Source: a virus
Length of the DNA: 25,042 nt
Strand: one strand, 5' to 3'
Virus record (IMG/VR): IMGVR_UViG_3300010885_038339
Span: 1 to 25,042 of that record
Shown: positions 14,132-22,158 of the stretch, in pieces
Numbering within the stretch: the stretch's first letter is position 1
Layout of the letters: every line of letters starts with the position of its first letter
Made by a program: the position numbers and the translations under genes
The notes under the pieces: model-generated
The model's database searches: none
The model's input: the letters and a program-made list of their open reading frames with translations, nothing else
Told to the model about the DNA's origin: nothing

Positions 14132-15253
14132 ATGAATTTGTTAGAATTGATACGATTGAACAATCGTCTGGCCGACACCACTGTTGAAGACCTTCAACAG
14201 CATGCTCAGGCTAGATTTGAGTTTATTATGCATCATTCTGACGTTCCTGCCGCCAACGTGGATTTTGAATTTCGGCAACGCTTGACCGAAAAACATCAAA
14301 ACTTACAACAACTGTTTGCCAGCATTGAACAAGAATTGCTAGATACCAAACATCAAGTACAGCAATTGATTGATCAACAAGGCAATCTACAATTAGAACA
14401 CAACTACAACGAGTATGCCAAACGATTGGAGACCCAATATGCACAAAAACTGGACTATTTGGGATTGCATCAAAATCAACCACAACATTTGAACACCGAA
14501 ATTGAAAGTTGTCTGAGACAACGTGCAATGTTGCACTGCAACTGGAAACATCCGGCCATGATCATACATCCCATGGCAACCAACTTCACACAAGATATGG
14601 TAAGTGCCGATCCCTTGTATCTGGTAGATGAAAGTCGGTTTCTATTAGAACCAACTGTGTCGCAGTTTAGTCCACAGTATCAACAACGATTGAGAATTTA
14701 TACCATTGAAGAATCAATCAACAGTGATATTTTAAATCAGTTGCCAGATCAACAATTTGGATTTTGTTTGGTTTACAACTATTTGGATTATCGACCACTA
14801 CGATTGGTCAAACAGTACCTTGAAGAGATTTATCAAAAACTTTTACCAGGTGGCATTGTGGCCTTGACTTTCAATGATTGCGATGATTATCGTGCTATGG
14901 AATCGGTTGAACAGGGATTTGGTGGCTACACTCCAGGACATCTGATACGAGCATGTGCTGCTCAATTGGGATTTGAAGAAATTTATTGTTGTGACGACCT
15001 GGCACCATGCATCTGGATTGAATTTAAAAAGCCCGGTGAGTTGCATTCGCTACGTGGCGGACAAGCCCTGGCACGAGTATTGGCCAAAGTGCAACCTGAC
15101 TCTGCAATAGAGCCTCTGGATCGCCAAGCAATTTTAAATAGTCTAAGACAACAGGTCATGGCGTTGAACATTTACAACACCGAACTGGTGTTGCACGGCT
15201 TCAGCGAAACAAAATTAAAAGAAATTTTAGTCACACAATCCAAGAAAAATTAA
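14132..15253 (+). CDS. Coiled-coil protein with C-terminal methyltransferase-like domain
   Basis: 373 residues from ATG 14132, one base after the gp43 stop; the open frame runs further upstream inside gp43, but that part is the polymerase gene read out of frame. Residues 1-130 are Gln- and Leu-rich and probably coiled coil (QNLQQLFASIEQELLDTKHQ). Residues 180-310 look like the second half of a SAM-methyltransferase fold: FGFCLVYNYLDYRPLRLV, EEIYQKLLPGGIVALTFND and LIRACAAQLGFEEIYC. No glycine-rich motif I is obvious, so SAM binding is uncertain. The 'LLPGGIVAL' strand-turn is the strongest clue. It lacks its own ribosome site and is likely coupled to polymerase. Function unknown. Confidence 0.6.
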   Translation: MNLLELIRLNNRLADTTVEDLQQHAQARFEFIMHHSDVPAANVDFEFRQRLTEKHQNLQQLFASIEQELLDTKHQVQQLIDQQGNLQLEHNYNEYAKRLETQYAQKLDYLGLHQNQPQHLNTEIESCLRQRAMLHCNWKHPAMIIHPMATNFTQDMVSADPLYLVDESRFLLEPTVSQFSPQYQQRLRIYTIEESINSDILNQLPDQQFGFCLVYNYLDYRPLRLVKQYLEEIYQKLLPGGIVALTFNDCDDYRAMESVEQGFGGYTPGHLIRACAAQLGFEEIYCCDDLAPCIWIEFKKPGELHSLRGGQALARVLAKVQPDSAIEPLDRQAILNSLRQQVMALNIYNTELVLHGFSETKLKEILVTQSKKN

Positions 15254-15272
15254 CCGTATTCCATTGCAAAAT

Positions 15273-15279
15273 CTAAATA
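15273..15279 (+). promoter_or_regulatory. CTAAATA late-promoter-like motif upstream of gp45
   Basis: CTAAATA lies in the 59-base gap before the clamp gene; a start near 15287 would give a leader of about 26 bases containing AAGGAG (15299-15304). Of the CTAAATA copies in the window, this one is best placed for use. T4-type late promoters read TATAAATA, so it differs in the first bases. Confidence 0.35.
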
Positions 15280-15312
15280 AACCCTATACAATACAAACAA
15301 GGAGAAATACAC

Positions 15313-16035
15313 ATGAGAGATCAATTGTTAGATTTGGTTGAACACACACATGACCTGGGCGAAATTGACCTGGTCAAAATAACCGGCACTGAGACTGAGA
15401 CGCAAATCTTTGGCGTAGCAGAAAATCGCAGTGTGGTGGTCGAAGGCAAATTTTCTGGACCAGTCGCTGACTTTATAGGATTGTTTGGCATGCCGCATTT
15501 GGGCAAGCTGAAAATCTTGTTGAACCTGAGCGAATACAAAGAAAATGCCACCTTGGATATCACACGCAACGGTGCTGGAGAACCCGACGGTATCAATTTT
15601 AAAAATGCCGCTGGTGACTTCAGCAACAACTACAGATTTATGGCTTCACAAATTGTGTCTGAAAAGGCCAAGACAGTGAAATTCAAAGGAGTCAATTGGC
15701 ACATTGAATTTGAACCCACCGTGGCGGCTATTCAGAGACTCAAGATGCAGGCTCAGGCCAACGCCGAAGAACCCAACTTTCAGGCCAAGACCGAAAACGG
15801 CGACTTGAAATTTGTTTTTGGTGATCACAGCACACACTCAGGCAACTTTGTGTTTCATCCATCAGTGTCAGGACAGCTCAAACGCACCTGGTCCTGGCCA
15901 GTCAAGACCATAATCAACATCCTGGATCTCACTGGCGACAAAACATTCCGTATCAGTGACGACGGCGCAGCCCAGATCACTGTGGACTCGGGTGTGGCTG
16001 TTTACAACTATATTATTCCAGCACAAAGCAAGTGA
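15313..16035 (+). CDS. 45: T4-type sliding clamp
   Basis: 240 residues, close to the 228 of T4 gp45. The pattern of a repeated beta-rich domain fits: GPVADFIGLFGMPHLGKLKI near the N-terminus and TWSWPVKTIINIL, then TFRISDDGAAQITVDSGVAV at the C-terminus. The trimeric ring tethers gp43 to DNA and in T4 also activates late transcription with gp33 and gp55. AAGGAG at 15299-15304 gives a strong start. The gene ends in a TGATG junction with the next one. No clamp-loader gene (44 or 62) is in the window. Confidence 0.9.
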   Translation: MRDQLLDLVEHTHDLGEIDLVKITGTETETQIFGVAENRSVVVEGKFSGPVADFIGLFGMPHLGKLKILLNLSEYKENATLDITRNGAGEPDGINFKNAAGDFSNNYRFMASQIVSEKAKTVKFKGVNWHIEFEPTVAAIQRLKMQAQANAEEPNFQAKTENGDLKFVFGDHSTHSGNFVFHPSVSGQLKRTWSWPVKTIINILDLTGDKTFRISDDGAAQITVDSGVAVYNYIIPAQSK

Positions 16036-17591
16036 TGCAAGACAACTTCACAGCCAAGCAATCGGACTATGCTGTTTTTCTTCCGGCCATTTCAGGATTC
16101 TATGCCACCTTTGTAGGCAAACAACGTGATCCTGTAAAGGGTCCTTATGTGGATCCAACACGGATGCCAGCAGGTATCCAGGATATGGAACAGCTGAATT
16201 GGCTCAACAGCCAACAGGCCCTGTTTCCATACCGTTGGAGTTTGTATTCCGGTGGACACGCCAACCTGGACTTGAACAAACAAGACTGGTCGGAAGACAT
16301 GGTTCGCAATCGAGAACCCGGCACACTGATGCTGGGCGACTCGGGCGGATTCCAGATTGCCAAGGGCCTGTGGGAAGGTGACTGGAAGGCCAATTCCGGT
16401 TGTGCCAAAGCACAAAAAAAACGCGATGCTGTGTTAAAATGGTTAGATACCATCAGTGATTACGGTATGATCTTGGATATACCGACCTGGGTCATACATG
16501 ACAAAAAAGCATCAGCAGCTTGTCAGATTTCAACTTTACAAGAAGCAGTGGATGCCACCAAGTTCAACAACGATTATTTTATGGCCAATCGTCGCGGAGT
16601 CAAAAATGGCGGTGCAAGATTCTTGAACGTGTTGCAAGGAGCCAATCACCCAGATGCTGATCGATGGTATGAAACCATGAAGCACTACTGTGATCCTGCT
16701 GTGTACCCAGACCGTCATTTTGATGGCTGGGCCATGGGCGGACAAAACATGTGCGATGTTCATTTGATTCTTCGTCGATTGGTAACATTGAAGTTTGATG
16801 GCTTGCTGCAAGAGGGCATACACGACTGGATGCACTTCTTGGGCACAAGCAAACTGGAATGGGCAGTGTTGTTGACTGATATACAACGATCTGTGCGTCG
16901 ATACGTGAATCCAAATTTTACCATCAGTTTTGACTGCGCCAGTCCATTCCTGGCCACGGCCAATGGGCAGGTATATCACCATATTGATTTGCCGCACGAG
17001 GGCAAATGGTGCTACCGAATGAGTCCCATTGTGGATGATAAAAAATATGCCAACGATACCAGGCCGTTTGGCCCAGCAGTGGTAGCCGATGGCCTGATTG
17101 ATCACTTTGATGAAAGTCCACTCAGCCAACAACTTACTATGAAAGATGTGTGCCATTACGCACCTGGCGATCTCAACAAGATTGGTAAAGAAGGTAGAAC
17201 ATCTTGGGACAGTTTCAGTTATGCACTGTTGATGGGTCACAATGTCTGGACACATATTGAAGCAGTACAACGAGCCAACAGAGAATACGATGCTGGACGT
17301 TATCCGTACATGATGCGCCATGATATTCCCAGCGGCACTGGAGAATTTTTTTGCGACATAGTGGATCGTATTTTTTCTGCTGCAGATCGAGACAGTGCCA
17401 TGGCCATTGTCAACGACAGCAAGTACAGCAACGACACTGGATATTGGAATCAGATCATTGGCACTCGCGGATTCAAAGGTAAGAAATCAGTCAGCGGAAG
17501 ACCAATGTTTGATGTGCTGTTTGATTCAGTTGAAGAGTCGGAACCGGAATTTGATCAGTCTAAACTGGAAGAATTGGAAAATGCAGACTAG
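16035..17591 (+). CDS. dpdA: tRNA-guanine-transglycosylase-fold protein, probable DpdA-type DNA guanine transglycosylase
   Basis: 518 residues from ATG 16035, which shares bases with the gp45 stop (TGATG); a GTG three bases earlier is the alternative. TGT landmarks are in order: GDSGGFQ with Asp102, RFLNVLQG (195-202), GWAMGG (231-236), MHFLG (266-270) and SFDCASPF with Asp300 as the likely nucleophile. TGTs swap guanine for a 7-deazaguanine base; phage DpdA proteins do so in DNA and protect it from host nucleases. The C-terminal CxCxxC...H zinc site of bacterial TGT is not visible, which argues against ordinary tRNA queuosine insertion. A folE gene lies 6.8 kb downstream, consistent with base synthesis. 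The protein is longer than bacterial TGT (about 375); the extra C-terminal 200 residues are unassigned. Confidence 0.75.
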   Translation: MQDNFTAKQSDYAVFLPAISGFYATFVGKQRDPVKGPYVDPTRMPAGIQDMEQLNWLNSQQALFPYRWSLYSGGHANLDLNKQDWSEDMVRNREPGTLMLGDSGGFQIAKGLWEGDWKANSGCAKAQKKRDAVLKWLDTISDYGMILDIPTWVIHDKKASAACQISTLQEAVDATKFNNDYFMANRRGVKNGGARFLNVLQGANHPDADRWYETMKHYCDPAVYPDRHFDGWAMGGQNMCDVHLILRRLVTLKFDGLLQEGIHDWMHFLGTSKLEWAVLLTDIQRSVRRYVNPNFTISFDCASPFLATANGQVYHHIDLPHEGKWCYRMSPIVDDKKYANDTRPFGPAVVADGLIDHFDESPLSQQLTMKDVCHYAPGDLNKIGKEGRTSWDSFSYALLMGHNVWTHIEAVQRANREYDAGRYPYMMRHDIPSGTGEFFCDIVDRIFSAADRDSAMAIVNDSKYSNDTGYWNQIIGTRGFKGKKSVSGRPMFDVLFDSVEESEPEFDQSKLEELENAD

Positions 17592-18636
17592 TTGTTTGGC
17601 AGCACGTCACAATTTGATTCTAGACAGCACAGATCGTGTGACCTTGTGTTGCAACAGCACTCAAAATTTAGATTTTGCCAATGGCCTGGTGGATCAAGCG
17701 CTGGTTGGACATAAGGCCAAAGAAATACAGCAGGCACTGGATCAAGGCCTAGCACATGTCAACTGCGATCGATGCTGGCGCGAGCAACAGCAAGGCACTC
17801 GTAGCTATCGCGAATCCTATAATGATATGTATCCAGAATTTTCCGATCTCAAGGCCCCTCAACTAAAAACCATACATATACAAAACGATCCCACTTGCAA
17901 TCTTTCTTGTGTGTACTGTGGTCCCAGATTCAGCAGTCGGTGGGCCGACCTGCTGGGGCATGCTGAACCAATGGTCAAGACTTTGAATTTTTCTGACGAA
18001 GCATTGCACAATCTCAGCATGATCACGCTGGCCGGTGGCGAACCTGGATTGATCAAAAGCAACGTGGCTTTGTTGGATCGGCTGTTTGTGCTGAATCCTA
18101 CCTGTCAGGTAATTGTCAATACAAATCTTTTTCAGATCAACAATCCGGTGTTTAATCGTGTGTTGCAGTTTGCCAACAACACCGTGATTGCCAGTTTTGA
18201 AAGTACTGGCCCCCGTTATGATTACATACGTCACGGCAGCAACTGGACACAGTTCAGTCGAAATTTTGCCAACATTGCCAAGCAGGTTCAGCGACTGCAG
18301 GCCAGTATGATCCTGTTTCCATTGTCAGTGGCCGATCTTCCCAATGCTGTTGATTTTGCCCTGGATCATATACCAGCTACCGAAATCTACATCAATGATT
18401 ACGAAGGATCAAAACTTGCCTGGAATCAGGTAGGACAACCGGCACTGAACACGCTGAAGGAAAATCTTGTGGGTTATGCGCAAGGTGCAGATCCTGCTAT
18501 ACAGGCACAACTGTTGTCAAGACTGCCCCAAATGACTTCGACTGTGTCGGTTACTGATTTGGCTGACCTGGATCACTTTGATCAGTTGATTGGACAGGAT
18601 CATCGTCAACTGTTCCAGGAACTTTACCAAACGTAA
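17581..18636 (+). CDS. Radical SAM protein with cysteine-rich N-terminal (twitch/SPASM-like) part
   Basis: 351 residues from ATG 17581, which overlaps the end of the preceding gene by 11 bases. CNLSCVYC (Cys106, Cys110, Cys113) is the canonical Cx3Cx2C site for the SAM-bound 4Fe-4S cluster, and AGGEP (151-155) is the SAM-binding motif. The N-terminal part has TLCCN (Cys23, Cys24) and CDRCWREQQQGTRSYRESYN (Cys62, Cys65), a pattern typical of twitch-type radical SAM proteins with an auxiliary cluster. The substrate is unknown. Tight linkage to the DpdA-like gene makes further processing of a modified base, or of a protein, possible. It is not a normal QueE, which is shorter (about 210-220 residues) and lacks this N-terminal region. 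Confidence 0.8.
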   Translation: MQTSCLAARHNLILDSTDRVTLCCNSTQNLDFANGLVDQALVGHKAKEIQQALDQGLAHVNCDRCWREQQQGTRSYRESYNDMYPEFSDLKAPQLKTIHIQNDPTCNLSCVYCGPRFSSRWADLLGHAEPMVKTLNFSDEALHNLSMITLAGGEPGLIKSNVALLDRLFVLNPTCQVIVNTNLFQINNPVFNRVLQFANNTVIASFESTGPRYDYIRHGSNWTQFSRNFANIAKQVQRLQASMILFPLSVADLPNAVDFALDHIPATEIYINDYEGSKLAWNQVGQPALNTLKENLVGYAQGADPAIQAQLLSRLPQMTSTVSVTDLADLDHFDQLIGQDHRQLFQELYQT

Positions 18637-18640
18637 CAGG

Positions 18641-18656
18641 CAATTTGGACAAATTG
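18641..18656 (+). repeat. 16-base near-perfect palindrome CAATTTG-GA-CAAATTG
   Basis: It lies four bases after the radical SAM stop in the 93-base gap 18637-18729. The 7-base arms are perfect complements around GA. As RNA it would form at best a weak A+T-rich hairpin without a following T-tract, so a binding site for a dimeric regulator at the promoter next to it fits better than a terminator. Confidence 0.4.
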
Positions 18657-18659
18657 TCT

Positions 18660-18688
18660 TTGCAATTAAAACAAAAAACTGTTAAACT
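18660..18688 (+). promoter_or_regulatory. Weak sigma70-like promoter before 18730
   Basis: TTGCAA (18660-18665) and TAAACT (18683-18688) are 17 bases apart, each with four of six consensus bases. The gap, the adjoining palindrome and the AAGGA ribosome site at 18717-18721 support a new transcription unit starting here. Confidence 0.35.
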
Positions 18689-18729
18689 TAGTCAAACACA
18701 TCCCGTACTACCTCACAAGGAACAATAGA

Positions 18730-19239
18730 ATGAATCGAGCAGGACATGACAACGTTGACTTTTTTACTGGAACTGAAGTAGAACGCACACCGGCATTTGG
18801 TCGGCAAACACTGTTTGTTGTGGGTGTGCAATCAGTTGGAGATATTGCTTATCACTTTGATATGAACCCACGTGGGGTGGAACATATATTTTTTGGTGCT
18901 AATCACAGTTTTGATCCCCAAACTCCCGAAGAGTGGCGTGCTTGGGAAAGCATGATCACGTACTTTTTGGAACGTGATTATTTGTGTACTTTGGATATTC
19001 CTATTGGGGCGGTGGAACAGTTCAATGATGGTGGCTTGTGTGATTTCCGCAACTTTATTCCACAGATTCGAGTAAGTGTACCGTATACACGACTGTGGAA
19101 TTATAATACAATGTTAAAAATAGATGACAAGGACTTTGACGCTACCAATCCCGGCGTCTGGTGCCACAGTCTGCACAGCCTGATGAGCCGTGAGACTTTT
19201 ACAGGTTGGGATGACTACAAGAAAGATCAACCACTATGA
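18730..19239 (+). CDS. Conserved aquatic T4-like phage protein, unknown function
   Basis: 169 residues. RQTLFVVGVQS begins an alternating strand/helix fold, with HIFFGANHSFDPQTPEEWRA and then FLERDYLCTLDIPIGAVEQF. It closes with TMLKIDDKDFDATNPGVWCH, a phrase I recall from uncharacterised cyanophage proteins. The histidines and the repeated Asp residues could bind metal, but no catalytic motif is recognised. It is the first gene after the palindrome/promoter gap and is coupled to the next gene by ATGA at 19236-19239. A link to base modification or nucleotide metabolism is suggested only by its neighbours. Confidence 0.6.
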   Translation: MNRAGHDNVDFFTGTEVERTPAFGRQTLFVVGVQSVGDIAYHFDMNPRGVEHIFFGANHSFDPQTPEEWRAWESMITYFLERDYLCTLDIPIGAVEQFNDGGLCDFRNFIPQIRVSVPYTRLWNYNTMLKIDDKDFDATNPGVWCHSLHSLMSRETFTGWDDYKKDQPL

Positions 19240-19538
19240 AATGGTTAGACAACTGGATATTACGACGTGCCAAGCACATTAGACAACGCGGTGAAACAAT
19301 GACATCGGTGAATCGTATAGAGTCGGCAGTGTGCAAAGACGATCATCCCAGCATTGGCGCCAGCCGACACAGAATGAACTTTACTGTGTATCGTGCCAAT
19401 GGTGGTACCATAGTGGAGTACAACAGATATGATGAACGCAAGGATCAACATCACTGTGACCTGCACATTGTACACCCTGATGAAAATCTTGGTGAGGCCC
19501 TGGCCAAAATTGTTACATTTGAAAGTATAAAATCATGA
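19236..19538 (+). CDS. Small conserved phage protein, unknown function
   Basis: 100 residues. A basic amphipathic N-terminus (MKWLDNWILRRAKHIRQR) is followed by a beta-rich part: MNFTVYRANGGTIVEYNRYD, then HHCDLHIVHPDENLGEALAK. An internal ATG at 19301 could be an alternative start, which would drop the basic helix. ATGA overlaps at both ends place it in a coupled set of three small genes (18730, 19236, 19535). No enzymatic motif is seen. Confidence 0.6.
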   Translation: MKWLDNWILRRAKHIRQRGETMTSVNRIESAVCKDDHPSIGASRHRMNFTVYRANGGTIVEYNRYDERKDQHHCDLHIVHPDENLGEALAKIVTFESIKS

Positions 19539-19969
19539 ATCAAGAACAACGTGAAGTAGCCAACCGTGTGTTGGAAAAGGCACAGCGGCAGATCTGGGTC
19601 ACATGGCAACGAGAAGGCATCCATAAGTATCCTGCTGCCTTGACAGAACCTGCACTTGTTGATGTACAATTTCTTGGTTATCCTCATCGCCACATGTTTC
19701 ATTTCCGGGTGTGGATTGATGTGTTCCACAATGACCGAGACGTGGAGTTCATCCAATTCAAACGCTGGTGCGAGTCGCTGTATAGTGGCCACGGTGCTGT
19801 TCTAAGCCTTGACTACAAAAGTTGCGAGATGATGGCCGACGACCTATATATACAGATAGCTTCACGCTATCCCGGTCGTGTGGTACATATCGAAGTCGCA
19901 GAAGACGGCGAAAATGGTGCCTTAATCCGATACGAACTTACACAACCTCTCAACAACATTGTCATCTAA
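19535..19969 (+). CDS. Small phage protein with a possible PTPS/QueD-like pattern
   Basis: 144 residues. HRHMFHFRVWIDV (from His51) followed by DRDVEFIQFKRWCESL, SLDYKSCEMMADDL and HIEVAEDGENG recalls the order in QueD/6-pyruvoyl-tetrahydropterin synthase: an HxH zinc pair on a strand, a (V)-D/E-F-x-x-(L/F)-K helix, an L-D-H-K-x-L turn and a late Glu. Here His51 and His53 would be metal ligands, with His30 as a possible third. The catalytic Cys just before HxH is absent and the LDHK histidine is Tyr94, so normal QueD activity is doubtful. QueD acts after FolE in 7-deazaguanine synthesis, which makes the resemblance worth testing beside dpdA. The fold assignment is my inference by eye. Confidence 0.45.
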   Translation: MNQEQREVANRVLEKAQRQIWVTWQREGIHKYPAALTEPALVDVQFLGYPHRHMFHFRVWIDVFHNDRDVEFIQFKRWCESLYSGHGAVLSLDYKSCEMMADDLYIQIASRYPGRVVHIEVAEDGENGALIRYELTQPLNNIVI

Positions 19970-19970
19970 A

Positions 19971-20693
19971 ATGTTAAGAAAATTTTTATATACCGGGCCA
20001 AGTTGGGCAAAAAACAGCTATCCTGTTGATGCCACTACTACCAATTTAGCCCAACAATGGGGATTTGATCACATTGAACTTGCATACCCAGGACAAGGAA
20101 ATCATACATGTTTTTTAAAATTACAAGCAAAAAAATATCCAACTGATATGCCTATAGTTTGGCTGTACTGTGAACCGTTACTGAGTTTGACTCCGGCTAC
20201 TGGAATGAGCATGAACGACTTTGTTGTTTCAGAAAATTGGCAATCTATAAGAGAAACATGCAATCAGTATTGTTTAGATTTAATAAATTCTTTACCTAAT
20301 CCGGTATTTTTAATAGGTGCGCATTCAGACATTGTTAATTTTAATAATCACAAATCTACATTGCAAATCGGTGAAGCAAGCTGGCAAAGATGGCTAGCTC
20401 AACAGTCTGGATTAGTTGTTGATGATTCTATACATGTGACTCCCCAGGACGGCGGAAATTATGATTTTGACCTATGTTGGGGTGCCGAGCATGTTCATAA
20501 ATTTTTACATGAAAATTCCAATATTGATCCTGCAGCTTCTTTACTGGATGCTGTATGGGATGTTTATTATTTTTGGCAATATTTAGAAAAGCAAGGATGG
20601 TTTTTTGAAGTGCATCCTAATAGACTAGGCAATGTTAAATTTGCCGAGTTTCTTGAACCTAAAATTAAACAATTTTTAACTACCCCTAACTAA
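19971..20693 (+). CDS. SGNH-hydrolase-like protein, A+T-rich gene
   Basis: 240 residues from ATG 19971, one base after the preceding stop; an upstream in-frame TTG at 19959 is less likely. Blocks compatible with an SGNH/GDSL hydrolase are FLYTGPSWAKNSYP (Ser11 in place of the GDS serine), ELAYPGQGNH (Gly/Asn block), VFLIGAHSD and a C-terminal HPNRLGNVKFAEF with the expected His. These enzymes remove acetyl or acyl groups from sugars or lipids; in a glycosylation cassette they may trim surface glycans. Hand counting gives 14/60 G+C at 20101-20160, far below flanking genes (35/60 at 22321-22380), so recent transfer is likely. The hydrolase call is moderate. Confidence 0.5.
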   Translation: MLRKFLYTGPSWAKNSYPVDATTTNLAQQWGFDHIELAYPGQGNHTCFLKLQAKKYPTDMPIVWLYCEPLLSLTPATGMSMNDFVVSENWQSIRETCNQYCLDLINSLPNPVFLIGAHSDIVNFNNHKSTLQIGEASWQRWLAQQSGLVVDDSIHVTPQDGGNYDFDLCWGAEHVHKFLHENSNIDPAASLLDAVWDVYYFWQYLEKQGWFFEVHPNRLGNVKFAEFLEPKIKQFLTTPN

Positions 20694-20710
20694 CTCAATA
20701 GGAAACCAAC

Positions 20711-20959
20711 ATGGCAAGACCTACTTTTAAACCCAATCCCCGTGCTATCCAAGCTCTGGAGGATCTCGAACACTACCTGGAATTCTGCCGGGACTACGGA
20801 TATCGTTACCGAGAGGAAGATCTCTACAACTTCAGAAGCTATGCCTGGCAACAGTTCAACAAGTGGCATCAAGGCAAAAATGCCAAGAACATGTGGGATG
20901 AAGACACTCGTCGTTTTGCGATGCAGAGCAACAATCGTTTTGCAGGACATCGCACATGA
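20711..20959 (+). CDS. Small conserved phage protein, unknown function
   Basis: 82 residues, helical and rich in aromatic and charged residues: IQALEDLEHYLEFCRDYGYR, then LYNFRSYAWQQFNKW. I recall similar 75-85-residue proteins in cyanophage-type genomes, uncharacterised. AGGAAA just upstream (20699-20704) serves as ribosome site, so translation restarts here after the A+T-rich gene. The stop overlaps the glycosyltransferase ATG (ATGA at 20956). It might be a partner of that enzyme, but only position suggests it. Confidence 0.6.
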   Translation: MARPTFKPNPRAIQALEDLEHYLEFCRDYGYRYREEDLYNFRSYAWQQFNKWHQGKNAKNMWDEDTRRFAMQSNNRFAGHRT

Positions 20960-22158
20960 GAAAACTGTACTACATGGGGCTGGAGTCGTATGAAGCAAGG
21001 TACACTCTACAACTGACTGAATGGAATCGACGTGTGTTTGAACGTCGAGGCCTAGATGTGGTATACGTACCTGGTGTCACCATTGACAACACCCAAAGCA
21101 TCAGTGTTGGGCAAGTGTTGGATGCGCATGGTCGCAGTTATTTTTCAATGAGCCAAATGATGAACTTGGTTCAGCTGATGAAGAATGGAGAAGTCACTCA
21201 TGAAGATGTGGTCTACTTTGAAGACATGTTTCAGCCAGGTATTGAAAGTCTCCCTTACATCATGGATCAAATTGATCCTAGCCAGCGTCCCCGTGTTTAT
21301 GTTCGTTGTCTTGCTCAGGCCATTGACCCTGATGATTTTGTACATGTGTGGGGCATGGCGAACTGGATGGCAACGTATGAAAAAATGGTCAACCACTTTG
21401 TGACTGGCGTGTTAGCCACCAACGAAGAGATGGTGGCTCACATGCGTATTGCCGGCTGGACTGCTCCTATCTACAACATCAGCGGTTTAGCATTTGGCAA
21501 AGCGGAAGTGCTGGAACGCATTGGTGGTGCCAGCAACATACGACCATTTGCAGATCGACCAAGACGTGTGGGTTTTGCTGCACGTTGGGATCAAGAGAAG
21601 CAACCCGGCTTCTTCATGGACTTGATTGAAATGTATCATGAACTTAGCGCAGAACCTTGTGAGTTTGTGATCTATTCTGGTGGTGCACTGCGTAGCAACA
21701 ATCCCGAATATGTGACCCGTGCCAGAGCATTGGAAGCCGCCGGCAAGTTGAAAATTTACGACAACATCACAAAAAATGAATATTATGCTCATCTCAACAA
21801 TACTCGTGTGTTGTTTAATTGCGCTCTTCAAGACTGGGTCTCCAACACAGTTTCAGAGGCTGACACTCTTGGTTGTAATGTGTTATATCCTGCTTATCGT
21901 AGTTTCCCAGAGACTTTTGCCAATGACCCCAACAGGCTTTACGTTCCTTGGTCAATAGATGATGCTTATCACAAAATGCAAAACCTTTTACGAGAACCAC
22001 ATCACAACATGGGTCTCATATCTAACTGGACTGATGGTACTGTTGATCGCATTGTTGATATACTGCTTGGTAATGGTGAGCGGTGGAATCGTGCAGGCAA
22101 TAGATATCGTGATCATGCAGCTGAGGACAAATATCAAGTGGTAAAGATCGAATCATGA
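20956..22158 (+). CDS. GT-B-type glycosyltransferase
   Basis: 400 residues. The two-domain pattern is seen: an N-terminal half ending around VLATNEEMVAHMRIAGW and IYNISGLAF, and a C-terminal Rossmann half opening with RVGFAARWDQEKQPGFFMDL, then CEFVIYSGG, then LKIYDNITKNEYYAHLNNTR and VSNTVSEADTLGCNVLYP. The last part is the family's nucleotide-sugar-binding region (the E-A-x-x-x-G motif is SEADTLG). It would transfer a sugar to DNA, a virion protein or a host glycan; the acceptor is unknown. ATGA overlaps at both ends join it to the small gene at 20711 and to galE, which could supply UDP-galactose. Confidence 0.75.
   Translation: MRKLYYMGLESYEARYTLQLTEWNRRVFERRGLDVVYVPGVTIDNTQSISVGQVLDAHGRSYFSMSQMMNLVQLMKNGEVTHEDVVYFEDMFQPGIESLPYIMDQIDPSQRPRVYVRCLAQAIDPDDFVHVWGMANWMATYEKMVNHFVTGVLATNEEMVAHMRIAGWTAPIYNISGLAFGKAEVLERIGGASNIRPFADRPRRVGFAARWDQEKQPGFFMDLIEMYHELSAEPCEFVIYSGGALRSNNPEYVTRARALEAAGKLKIYDNITKNEYYAHLNNTRVLFNCALQDWVSNTVSEADTLGCNVLYPAYRSFPETFANDPNRLYVPWSIDDAYHKMQNLLREPHHNMGLISNWTDGTVDRIVDILLGNGERWNRAGNRYRDHAAEDKYQVVKIES

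Noticed and set aside
16536-17321. 261-residue open frame on the minus strand
   Set aside because: It is antisense to the transglycosylase-like gene, shows no recognisable motif, and no other gene lies on that strand.
17395-17580. Upstream extension of the radical SAM gene
   Set aside because: It would overlap about 200 bases of the transglycosylase-like gene; ATG 17581 gives a normal short overlap.
17581-18636. Radical SAM protein considered as QueE
   Set aside because: It is much longer than QueE and has an extra cysteine-rich N-terminal part; only the general Cx3Cx2C site agrees.
18641-18656. Palindrome considered as an intrinsic terminator
   Set aside because: The stem is A+T rich, the loop is very short, and no T-tract follows.
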